A stretch of DNA of 64,000 nucleotides from Natronohydrobacter thiooxidans (lineage in GTDB: Bacteria; Pseudomonadota; Alphaproteobacteria; Rhodobacterales; Rhodobacteraceae): positions 186,001-250,000 of the forward strand of contig NZ_MJAP01000002.1 of the NCBI RefSeq assembly GCF_001884735.1. The letters are read 5' to 3'. This document shows, piece by piece, positions 1-12,000 of the stretch. The notes beneath the pieces were generated by a model, which was not told the origin of the DNA, ran no database searches, and saw only the letters and a program-made list of their open reading frames with translations. Position 1 is the stretch's first letter, and each line of letters opens with the position of its first letter. The translations under genes were made by a program, and so were the position numbers.

Positions 1-1
1 A

Positions 2-3000
2 CTGATCGCCATCAATTCCCTGACCGGCGCAGAAACGCTGATCGCCTCGGGGCTCCAGCCGCACGACGGGCCGCTTGCAACGCTTGATCCTGCCTCCTTG
101 CCGTCGGGGTTTTACACCCTGCGCCTTGACGCTGTCGATCTGGGGGCAAGGCGCGCGCAAACAAGCCTGCAAGTCGAGATCCTCGGTGCCAATGAAAGCG
201 CGCGTCCGCGGCTTGTCGCGACCGACCTGGAACTTGTTATCGGGGGCAATACACTTGCGCTCACGCGCCAGCACGATACCGGGCTTGCCAGTGCTGGGAA
301 CACATTCGGCACAGCCTGGCGCGCGCCATGGGCAGATTTCGATCTGGCCTTCGATCCCCGCTCTACCGGGCGCGACGCGAGTGGCGTGCCACAGGGGCTC
401 TCGGTCCAGTCGCGGCTGCATCTGACCCTGCCCGATGGCACCCGCGCGGGCTTTTCGGTCATCGCAGAGCGCGATCCGGTCAGTGGCGGGGTGCTCGCCA
501 AACCCGTTTTCGTGGCCGACGACCCCCATGGCTGGCAGCTTGAGGCACGGGCAGAACGGCTATTGCTCTCGGGCGGGCTGTTCTTCGATCCGGTGACGGG
601 TCTGCGCTGGGATCCGGCGGGATTTGCAGATCCGATCCTCACCCTGCTTGCGCCGGACGGGACGCGCTACGCGCTGTCGGGCACCGGCGCCGTGCGCGCA
701 ATCACCTTCGCTGACGGGGCCGAGGCGCTGATCGCCGATACGGGCATCCTGCATGGCGGCGAAACTGTCGCAAGCTTCACGCGCGACAGGCAAGGCCGGA
801 TCACGGCCATTGATGCGCTGGACGAAGGCCGCATTGTCTATGATTATGACGCTGCGGGGCGCCTATCCTTCCTGCGCGATGTTCTGGAAGGGGCAGGTGA
901 TTTCCTCGCCTATGACCAGCAGGGACGCCTGATCGCGGCAACAGGGCAGGGGCTCTGGTTCGATGCGGCGCAGGGTTTCTCCCCGCGCGCGCTGGGCCTG
1001 CATGTGCCCGCGCTGGCCAGCCTTGCCGGGCCGGGTGCCGCGCTCGATTTCGGCGCGGACGGTCGTGCACTGATCACGCTCAGCCTGCGCGAAAGCGAGA
1101 CCCGCAACGGCCCCGTCCTGATCGCGCTGATGGTCGAGGGGACGGTCAGCGCCACTGCGCTGGATGATGGCGCGCAGATCATTTCAACCGCCACCCATGC
1201 CGGGGTGACAACGCTAATCCTGCGCGGCGAACGCGCCGGGGTGCAGGCGCTGGAGCTTGTCGGAAGCGCGGGCAGCACGGCGCAGTTCACCCTCAGCGTG
1301 CTGGGCGATCTGACCGGGGATGGCCGGGTTGACGCAGCGGATGCCGCGCTTCTGGCAAGCGTTGATCTGGATGGCGATGGCGTGGCGGGGCCGCAGGACA
1401 GTGCGCTTTTTGCCGCCAATCTGGGTTTTGTCGCCAATCGTGCCCCCGAGGCGCGCGATGCGCAGCTTTCCGGCATTGCGGGCGTGCCGCTCCGTATTCC
1501 GCTGGCCGAGATCGCGCGCGATCCCGAAGGCGACCGCATCTTCGCGGCAATCCGGGCTGCCGCGGGCGGCACTGCCCGTCTTGCCACAGGCGGGCAGGTT
1601 GTGGTCTTCACCCCCGATCCCGGCTTTGCTGGCACGGCCTTGGTGGAACTTGTCGTCGATGACGGCCATTCCGCGCAACTCATCACGCTGGAAATCGATA
1701 TTGTCGATGCGCCGCTTCTGTCGCTGGAAATCGACACGCGGATGCCTTGGATCATGCGCGGCGAGACATTCGTGCCGCAATTCGCGGGCCGGTTTGAAGG
1801 GATTGCGGATCCGGTCGCATTGCCCGAGGATTATGTCACGCTGGAACTCGGAACGCCGGAAGTGGCCGATCTGACCCCGGACGGGCGGATTGTCGGGCGC
1901 GCCGACGGGCTGACCACGCTGATTGCGCGCAGCGGCGATGCGCTGGCTGTGACGGTCCTGCGGGTGGGGGCACAAAGCGATGCCGTGATGCTGGGCGCGC
2001 TTGTCGGGCTGGATCCCTATCCCGAGGCGGTGACACTTTCTGCCGATGGTGGCACGCGGCAGGTACTGCTTCTGGATTTCGACGGCAGGCCAAGCGATCT
2101 TGCCGCTGATCCCGCGCAATTCTTCAGTTCCAATCAGGCCGTGGCAACGGTTGATACGACCGGGCTTATTCAGGCTATGGGTGTAGGCCGCGCCACGGTC
2201 ACGGTGATCCGGGGCGGCGCCGAGGCGCAGATTGACGTGCTGGTCGCCGAACCCTTGGGCGATGTGGCGCTGCTCGGGCGCGAGGGCGGCGTGATCCGCA
2301 ATGCCGAAGGCTATGAGGCCACGATCGCCCCCGGCGCCCTGAGCCTTTCGCAAGAGGCGCGGATCGAGACGCTTGATATCGCCGATCTGCCGATCCCGTT
2401 CATTGATCCGTCCTTCGGCTGGACCTTCGGCGCGGCGTTCAATTTCGATCTGGGCGATACGCCCCTGCTGCACCCTGCCCAACTGGCCATTCCCACCGGG
2501 TTCGCCCCCGGTGACGAGGTTATTTTCTACAAATACATGCTTTTGCCGACGGAAAATGGCTGGGAATGGGGCTGGGGAGAGGTCGATACCGGTTTCGTCG
2601 ATGCCGAGGGCCGCGCCCGGACCGCCTCGCCCCCCGCAGACGGGATCGGCTCCGGCGGAACCATGATCGTGTCGAAAACCGATCCGGCGCTGGTGGTCAA
2701 GACCGAGAGCAGTGTTCGCCTGACCCTTTCGCTTCCGGGCGATCCCGTGCGGGTTGCGGCGGCGACGCGGATCCTGGGCGGAACACCCATGGGGGCGGTG
2801 CAGAATGGTGACCGGATTGCCGTGAGCTTCAATATCGGCGCGGCGGTCACGCAGTTTTTCAATATTGCTTCCAACGGGGTCGCGACGGGTGCGCAACGGG
2901 TGATCGATTTCGCGCAGGCGGGCGTGGATACCACCATAGATATCTTCAACCGCCTTGCGGATGTTATCGACGCACCCGATGTAAGCCGCCTTGTGCTTCA

Positions 3001-6000
3001 GCGCCTGCCCGATGGCGGGGTGTCGCTGGAGATCGAGGGGCGCAATTTCGTCACTCCCGGCCCCGCGCCCGCACCCGGTTCCCCACTGGCAGATCACGCT
3101 GCGCTGCGCTGGATTGTCCTTGGCACGCCGGACACCGGCGCATTGCAGATACTGGAGGCAGAGATCCTCGCGAGGCTCGCCGAGGAAGGGGGCACGCCGG
3201 TCGATCTGGTCCAAGCCGCAGGGCTTGTCGCTTTCCGCGACAAGTCGGACCACGAGACCATCATCGCCGTCGACATCCCCAAGAAATTCCCTGTAGGCGG
3301 GGAAGAACTGCGCATTCTTCGGCTGGACGCGAAACTCATGAGCCTTGCCAGCGAGGGCGCGCAGCCGGGGGCGAAGGCGGGTATTTCCAGCGATACTGTT
3401 ATCGGGCGCGACGCAAGCTACAGTCGGCCCTTCGAGGCCGGGAATAACGGCGAGATCACGCTGGCTGTGGTCCAGAACGGCGCAGGGATTGATGCCGACG
3501 GCGCCTTTGTTCCCGATGGCATTGACCAATTGGCGGTGATCGAGCGCATCTCCGGCCCCGATGGCGACAGCCTGACCCTCGCGCAGCGCATTCCCGTGGG
3601 CTATCTGGATGCCGAGGGGCGCCCGACAGGGCGCGGGGCGGGGCCAACTGCCGTCGCCACGCTTGCCAGCGCCAATCTGGCCTTCGTAACCCTGCAGAAT
3701 GCAGGCGGGGTGGCCGTGGTCGATCTGGTCAGCGGTGTGCAGATTGATCCCTACCGGTCGCCAGCGGGGACTGGCGCGCCCGAGGCGGATCGGGAACCAA
3801 TCGGGTTCATCCGCCTCGATGGTTTGTCCGATGGCGGGCGGGAAGACGGGGCCGCCTCTGCCCGGCCCTTCGATCTGACGCTTGATCGCAGCAACAATTT
3901 CCTTCTGGTCAGCGATGCCGCCTCCAACCGCATCTTTGTGATCGATATCCGGCAGAACAGCGCCACGCGCTATTCGGTGGTGGAAACGCTTCTGGTCGCC
4001 CCCGGCAGTTTCAACCTGCGCGAAATCGCGCTTACGCCGGATGGGCGGCAACTGGTGGTGACCGCCACGACCAGCGCGGGCGGGCCGGATCATGGTCGCG
4101 GGCAGATCAGCATCTTCAACATGCCCGATTTCACCGAACCGCAATCGCTGCGCCTGCCCGGAACACTGGGCCCGACCGTGTTTTCGGCACAGGCGATTCT
4201 GGGCAATGAGCTGCGCCAGCCCTATGGTATCGAGACGGTGATCGCGCCGGATGGTCTGACCTATGCCTTCATCACCGACAAGTCTTCCGACGGGGCGGGC
4301 GTGATCGTGCTCAAGCGCGAAGGGATGGTCTGGTCGGCACTTAATACCATTCCCTTCAACCTGTCCGATCCCTCTGCCTTCCTCAATCCTTTCCTGAGTA
4401 ATGCCCGTGTCGCAGGCACTCTCAATGACGGGCTGGAAGTCAATGACGCGGCGGGGATCGTGCTGTCACCGGATCTGAAATTCGCCTTTGTCATGGGACA
4501 GAACCGCTTCCTTCCGGGCGACGTGACGCGCGATCCGAACTACATTCCGGGCGTACTCGAAATTGGTCCGCAAGGTGTCTATCCTGCTGGTTCCGGCATT
4601 GCGGTGATTGCCGATCCGTTCGCGGATGAGGCGCGCGTGATCGGCATGTTGCGGCCCGTGTCCAATTCCTTCGGGCTGGATCTTGCTGTCTCGGGTGACG
4701 GCCGCACGCTGATCGGGGCTTTCGGCGCGCGCGGGGCGTTTTTCGGCTATGATCTCTCGGCGCTCGGGCAGGTGATCGAGAGCTATCAGGCGAACAGCAC
4801 TGTCGGGCAGTTCGCGATGGTCGAATTTGCCTTGAATGATCTGGGACTGATCACCACCGGCGGCATTCAGATTCCCGCCCTCGTCTCGCGGGTCAGTCTG
4901 GTCGGGTCGAGCCAGCGCAGCGGCATCAACCACGATATTGATATCGCCGCCGATCTGGCGGTCTGGAATGACGGCGGGGCATTCATCGAACGCCCCGCCG
5001 ATCCGGATGGTCCCGCGACCAACGCGCCCGTGGGCACAGGTGGCATCGCGCGGTCGGTCGAAAGTCAGGCGCCCTTCCTGACGCTGGTGTCGCCCAGCCA
5101 GAGCGGCGGGCTGGTGGACAGTGTGAACCCGACCTTCGTCTGGGATCTGGGCGGGCAGGTGCGCGAAACGACGCTGTTCATCTCGGTTGCAGGGCCGGGC
5201 AACGGGCTCTTCCCCAATGACAGCTCGCCCGATCTGATCCAGAGCCTGCTGGACGCCGGGTTCCAGGGCATGTCGCAGGACCAGTTGGCCGCGATCGACA
5301 GCCGTCTGGTGCCGCTCGACGGCAACCGCAACCGCATCTATATGCGCAATTTCGAGGCCCTCGAAGACGGCGGGCAGATCAGTTTCACCTTGCCCAAAGA
5401 ACTCGCGCTGACCCGTGGCCAGACCTATTTCTGGGGCGTGTCGGTCAATGATGGCGATCAGCGCCTCTATCAGCTTTCCGAGAGTTTCCGCGTCGCGCCA
5501 AAGCAGGCTGAATCCGGTTTCGGCAATATCACCATTGTCACCCATGACATGAGCATCTGGTTCGATGGCGGACCGACCGACAGTGTGACCTTTGAACTGG
5601 CCCGCGAGATTGCCGCGCGCAATGATGCAGTGCTTGCGGTGCATGACCAGCGCAGCGGAGAATTCCGCGCGATCACGCCGGGGCGCGAGATCGTGGCCGA
5701 TGGCCGCCCGCTGGTCTTGCTGATGGACTGGTCCATCGAATCCTCGATCAATGACAGCGGCTTTTCCGAAGCCGCGGCGGATGGCATGTTCGCGGCTCTG
5801 GTCGCCCTGCATCAGAAGACGGGCGCGGTTTTCGGCTCCAATATGCATTTCATCGGTCACGGGCGCGGCGCAGTGGTCAATTCCGAGATCGTCCAGCGGA
5901 TGTTCCATCATTTCCCCGAGACAAAGGGCACACCGGATATTCATTTCACCACGCTCGACCCGGTGGATCACGAAAACCCGCAGGTCAAACTGCCGGTTTC

Positions 6001-9000
6001 GGGCTTTCTGGGCAATCTGGCCTGGGCCGCAAATGCTGGCAGTTTCGTGACCGCCGTCGGCGCGGTGGCCGCAGGCGGCACCGGCGCGGGCATTCCTGTC
6101 ACGGCTTTCCTTGGCACGACCTCGGCCAAGCTGGCGCGCATCGCGGGCATCATCGACAAGGTGACGCTGGTGGCCGATCTCAGCGGTTTCGGCACGCTCG
6201 ACTGGACCGGCTTCAAGGATCCCGAGATCCGTATCTGGGAGGGTATCGATTTTGCCGACAATTACTATCAGCAGGCCCAGCAGCCAATTTCATCGCGCGA
6301 TGTCGTGGCCACCGCGACCGCAAATCTGGTGAAATCCACCACCGGGATCGGCACGGGCCTTCTGTTCTCGCCCAAGAGCGACGAGGTTTCGCTGACCATG
6401 CAGGGCCGCGCGCTGGCCGAGGCCGATGTGAATATCAATCTGACGGGCCTGCCCGGCTTCATCGAGGATGACTTTGCCCCAAGCGTCGATCTGGGTCTTT
6501 TCGGCAATTTTGGTGTGGGCTGGGGCACAGTGCATAACCGGGTCGTGGCCTATTACGCGGGCACTGCAGCCCTGAACCGCGCCACATTCGCCGCGCCGGG
6601 CGCAAGCGGCGAGCCGATCCTGCGCAGTCTGGCGGATCTGGGCGCGCAGGGGCCGCAGATGATCGGGGGCACCCTCTCGCGCTACTATAACGACGCCTTC
6701 CCGCTCGAACTTAATCCGCGCGGCTGGTATCGGGGCTTTGCCGACAGTTCTGGCCAGACACCCTTCGGCACTGTGACCGGCGCTGCCTATGCTGCTGCCA
6801 CTGGCCCCTATATCGACGCTGCCCCATGGGAAGGGCTGGGGCTGGGCTGGTATTTCTCGGATCTGGGTGGTGGGCTGGAAGCGCGTCCGACGGCCACCGG
6901 AATAGAGCGCCCGGATGCCTCCACGGTCTCGAATACCCGCTTCGGCAATGCGGTCGATCCGGTTCCCATCGTTTTTAACGGCGATTTCCAGAGTTCCTTC
7001 CGCCCTTTTTATGGCCGCGTGCTCTGGCCCCTCGGCGAGGATGCCCATGCCTATCAGGTGCCAGGATGGAGCCTGCAGGGCGGCACTGGCGGGGCCATGC
7101 AATTCCTGACGGATATCGGCTTTTCCCTGAACATCTCGGCGTTTGATCTGGGCAATGTCACCAGCGGCGACGCGACGGCGGTCGTGCTCGACACGCTTCA
7201 GAAGATGGTCGATGCCGTGCTGTCCAAAGCGCTTTCGGCTGCAGAGCAGGGGCTGCAAAGCACCTTCCTCGGGCAGGCAGAAGAGATTGCCTTCGACATC
7301 ATCGGGGAGTTGCGCGCATCCGGCCTCTCCTTCGAAGACCAGAAGGCGGTGTTCGATGTCATCCTGAAGGCACAAACCGACGCGCCGAATCTCAACCCGC
7401 GCTCGGTGGACTGGCGCAAGCAGCTCAGCGTTCCTGAACTGACAAAAGCAGCCAAGGGGGCGGCGGCCAGTTTCCTGACCTCGCTCATTCCCGCTGCGCT
7501 GAGCTGGGTGCAGGCGAATTTCCTCGATTACAGCCTGCGGCTGACGGCGGTGACAGGCAGCACCAAAGCCGTCAGCAGTGACTTTCTGTACCTGCCCGCC
7601 GAACTTGAGCGCCTGCCTTTCACCGTCACCCCGGTTCCGGCCATCTCGCCCGTCGAGTCCGAGCAGCTTCTCCGTGTCAGCTTTACCAATCTGACCAATG
7701 GCGAAGTCACTGAACTCAGATTCGACAATGGCCAGAACGCGCTCGACATCATGTCCTTTGTCGGCACGACACGGGTCTGGGTGGATACATCCGCGGTTGC
7801 CGGTCAGCCGGGCAGGCTGACCTTCTCGTTGCGCCATCACGCCGAGTCGGCATCGGCCCCGCTCGTCAACGCCACCGTGCTGATTGACAATATCGGCATT
7901 GGCGGCGGGCTTTCGGTTACAGATACCAGCGGGGTCGCGGATGACCGTATCCTGTTCTTCGACAATGCGATCACCGGCCTTCTGGCGGCAGACCAGTCCG
8001 GAACCGGGCTGGAAGCGATTGCCCGCGACACCCCCGGCGTGTTCCGTCAGGGGCATTCGCAGCAGCAGATAACTGTCACCAATACATCGCGCCAAAGCAC
8101 CACCTTCCGGCTAAGCGGCCCGTCCTCGGATTGGTTGAGCGTGCATGAGGCCGCGCATGCGGGGATGGTGGGCGAAGCTCTCGATCTGGAGGCCGGAGAA
8201 AGCTTCACCCTCGCCCCCGGCGCGTCGATGCAATTCGTCCTGCGCGCGGGGTACTCACTCGAAGATCTGCGGGCGCTGACCGGATCGCAGATCGTCCATA
8301 CCACGATTTCGCTCAGCGAGTTGGACAGCCATGGTGTGACCATCGACAGCCAGCGGATCAGCCTGAATTACCTGCTGGATATCGATGACGAGTCAACCAC
8401 CGACGGCGTGCTGACCCTGCCGCGCGTCAATGAAGGCGCCCCCTTCACCTTCACGCTCGATGGCAGCAACGCATTCGATGCCGCCTTGAAGAATGCGCGC
8501 CAGCAGACCGGGCTGGTCACGACGGGGGTGGAACTGGGACAGTTCACGGCCTCAGGCTGGTTCAGCCTCGACGCGGCAACGGCAGGGGCCGGGGATCTGG
8601 CCATCGGCTTTGCACCCGAGGGCATTTCGGGCGTAATCCCTGCCCGCGCGGCCTCGGCCGAGATCACGCTGGGCGTGGGCGGGGCGCAGGTCTACACAAT
8701 CAATGTCGCGGCGACCGGACAGCGTGGCCAGAAGATCAATTACGACCTTGCTCAACTGGATCAGGTGATCGCCGATCTGCGCCGCACCCTTGGCGGCGAT
8801 GCATTCACCGGCTCCGCGCTGGCCAGCGATGCGTTCCGCGATGAAATTCTGGAAATCTATACCCCGCTTCTGACCAGTTTCCCGCGCCCGCCCGCCGAGG
8901 GAACAGCCACGCTTGACCGGCTTGCGCGCGACACGCTGGAGCGCAGTGTCTACACCGGTTTTGGGTCGGTTCTGGACCTGCTGGATCTGGGGCGCGGGGT

Positions 9001-12000
9001 CAGGCTCAGCCTGACGAATCAGGATGAAACCATCATCGGCTACACCACAGAGCCGCTCACGCTTGCTGAACTGACAGATTATCTCGACTGGCGCGACGCA
9101 GGCGCCGCGACTCCCTTCACGGCTGTTCCCGCCGCAAGTGGCAGGCTGGATGTGGACCGCAGCACATTCGGCGGCCTGACCACGCCCGCCGACCGCTTCA
9201 CCCTGCGCCCCGATCTCAATGATACCCAGATTCTGCACCGCCTCGGGCAGGCCCTGAACCAGAAGATCGCCGAAGGGCGCGGCGCGGTGGCGATCCCGGT
9301 GGATGCCATGATCCGCGCGCTGGCCTATGATGTCGAACGCGGCGCGCTGCGCCCTGACGGGGCGCCGTGGGAAAACACCCTTGCCCATCTGGGCGAGCGC
9401 ATCGGCTGGACCATCGCGCATGAATATCTGCACACGCTGGGCCTGCTGGATGAATATGATCTCGACGGAACGCCCTTTGCATCAGCAGGCGAAACCGTCA
9501 TGTCGGTGCCCTTCTCCGGCGAAGTTTCGGACAATCAACGCAGCATCATCGCGCTCGCACTGGGCGCCCCCCTTGAGCAGCCGCAACCGGAACAGGCGCG
9601 GGCTTTGGCGGAATGGTATCTTGACCTCGCCCGCCAGCGCGCCCTGATCGGGGATGGCGATTTTGCCAATGCACCGGGCAGCGCGCCAATCGGGGCGGGT
9701 GTGTTCACCAATGGGGATTTCGGACTTGGCGATCCGCTCGATCCGGGTTTCGGCTGGACCCTGAGCGGTCCCGCCACCATCAGCGCCGGGGTGCTGCACC
9801 TGACCGAGGGCGTTCCGGTCGATGCAACAGCGCAGCAGGATTTCGCACTTCCTGCAGGCGTATCGGCGCTGGTGGTCGCGCTCCGGCCCAATATGAGCGC
9901 AGGCGACGGGACAGGGCCGCAGGACGCCTTCGAGATCGCCCTGCGCGCCCAGACCGATACCGGCGTCGCAGCGGTCGCGCCGATTGGCCTCGCGCGCGGG
10001 GATGCGGCCTTCAATCTGCAAGCTGACGGGACTGTCTATCACGGCGCCGGGGTCACGGTTGCAGGGCTGGGGCCGGACGGGCGGGTTCAGCCCGGCGCCG
10101 CGCTGACCGTGCGCATTGATCTGACGGAAATGGCCCCGGACACGCGCATGCGCCTCTATCTCGATCTGATCGGCAGCGGCGCGCTGGGCAGCGCGGTTGA
10201 CATCCTCTCGGTCAGTCTGGTCGAGGGCGCAGAGGCCCCCAATCAGGCCCCCGTGGCTGTGGATGATGCCGCAACGGTCCAGCGCGGTGGCGAAGTCACA
10301 GTAGATGTTCTGGCCAATGACAGCGATCCCGATGGCGATGCGCTGAGCGTGTCGATCCTGAGCGGGCCGGAACATGGCAGTGCCGAAGTGCTGGCCGACG
10401 GACGTATCCGCTACCAGCCTTTCGCCGATCATACCGGTCCCGACAGCCTGATCTACCAGATCAGCGACGGGCGCGGCGGTCTGGCTCAGGCGCAGCTTGT
10501 GCTGACCGTCTTCGACCCCGAAGCCCCGCTTGCGTTGGTCGATCCCGGCCCACAGACCTTGCGCGAGGGCGAGGTTATCAACCGCCAGCTTCTGGCCACC
10601 GGCGCAGGGGCCGATCTCGTGGCGTTCAGCCTTGCCGCGCCGGTCGAGGGCGTCACGCTAACGCCTGACGGGCAGCTGCGCATCGAGGGGCTGGACGGCC
10701 CCGCACAGTTCGATCTGATGATCGAGGCCCGCTCGGGGGCTGACGGGTTCGCGACACTCACGGTTCCGGTGACGGTCGAGAATGTGCCACCGCAGGGCAC
10801 GGCCAGGCTGACCGGCCCGGCCTTCGCCGCGCTAGAGACGGAAATCACTTTCAGCGCCACAGATCCCGGACGCGACACCATTACCGAATGGATCATTGAC
10901 TGGGGTGATGGCACGCAATCACAGGTCGCAGGCGATGCCACAACGGCGCGGCATGTCTACGCAACCGGCGGCCCGCACGAGATTACCGTGCAGGCGCGCG
11001 ACGAGGACGGGCTGCATCTGATCGACACGCTGATGGTAGAGGTCGCGCCCGAAACCCTCAAGATCGTGTCGGTTGACGCGCGGCCGGGCGGCATCGAAAT
11101 CGGCTTCAATCTGCCCTTCCTGCCCGAACAGGTCGACCTTTACGGTCCCGGCGCGCATCTGCCCGATGTGATCATCACGCGCGCGTCGGACGGGGCGGAT
11201 ATCCGCGGATCGCTGATCCTCATGGAGCGGCGCCTGATCTTTCTGCCGACCGAGGTGATGCTGGCAGGCAGCTATGACATTCGCCTGCGCAGCGCCGAAG
11301 ATGCGTTGCGCGGGGCAGCAGGGCTGCTTGACGGCAATGGCGATGGGATTGGCGGCGATGATTTCGTCCAGCGTGTGACACTCCCGGCCACGCTGCCACT
11401 CGCCCGGCTTGGCGATGCGCTGGCGCCCGGCGGGGCCGTTTTCCGTGATGTGCTTGGCGCGCCGGGCCTGCCCCTGAGCATTGCCAGCGATGGCGGCATG
11501 CGCGAGATCATCTTCGATCTGGAATTCGATCCCGCCATGGCCGAAATCACCGGCTTCACACCTGCCGCAGGGCTGGTGCTGGAAAGCTTTGACATGACGC
11601 GTGACGAAACCGGGCCGCGTCATCAGTTGCGCATCAGCCTGCGCCTGTCCACGCCCTTGCCCGCGCAAGAGGTGGCACTGGGCCGCCTCATGGGGGCAAG
11701 CGTCGCCGGGCTGGATTACGGCATGACCGGGCTTTTGTCGCTGACCGTGCGCGAGATCAACGGCTTGTCGGTGAATGACGAAGCCTTCAATGCGCTGCAT
11801 CTCTCGGTCTTGCCGGGCGATCTCGATGGAGATGGCGCTGTGAATGATGCCGACGCGGTTTTGCGTGCGGCCGTGGAAGACGCAAGCGATACCGGCTTTG
11901 CGGCCTTCCCACGGATCGATCCGGCGCGGCTTCTCGCAGATCTTGACCCCGAAACCGAGGAGCCAGAGACCGAGGACGGATCCGCGCGACCGCCAGCCCC

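Noticed and set aside
800..960. Considered calling the giant protein an RHS/YD-repeat toxin
   Set aside because: Only one or two YD-like repeats are visible and there is no RHS core or C-terminal toxin domain; the rest consists of Ig, PKD and cadherin-like modules.
1214..4144. A 976-codon open frame on the minus strand opposite the giant gene
   Set aside because: Its composition (many His, Arg, Gln) is what the reverse complement of GC-rich coding DNA gives. It has no recognisable domain, and the plus-strand frame is clearly modular coding sequence.
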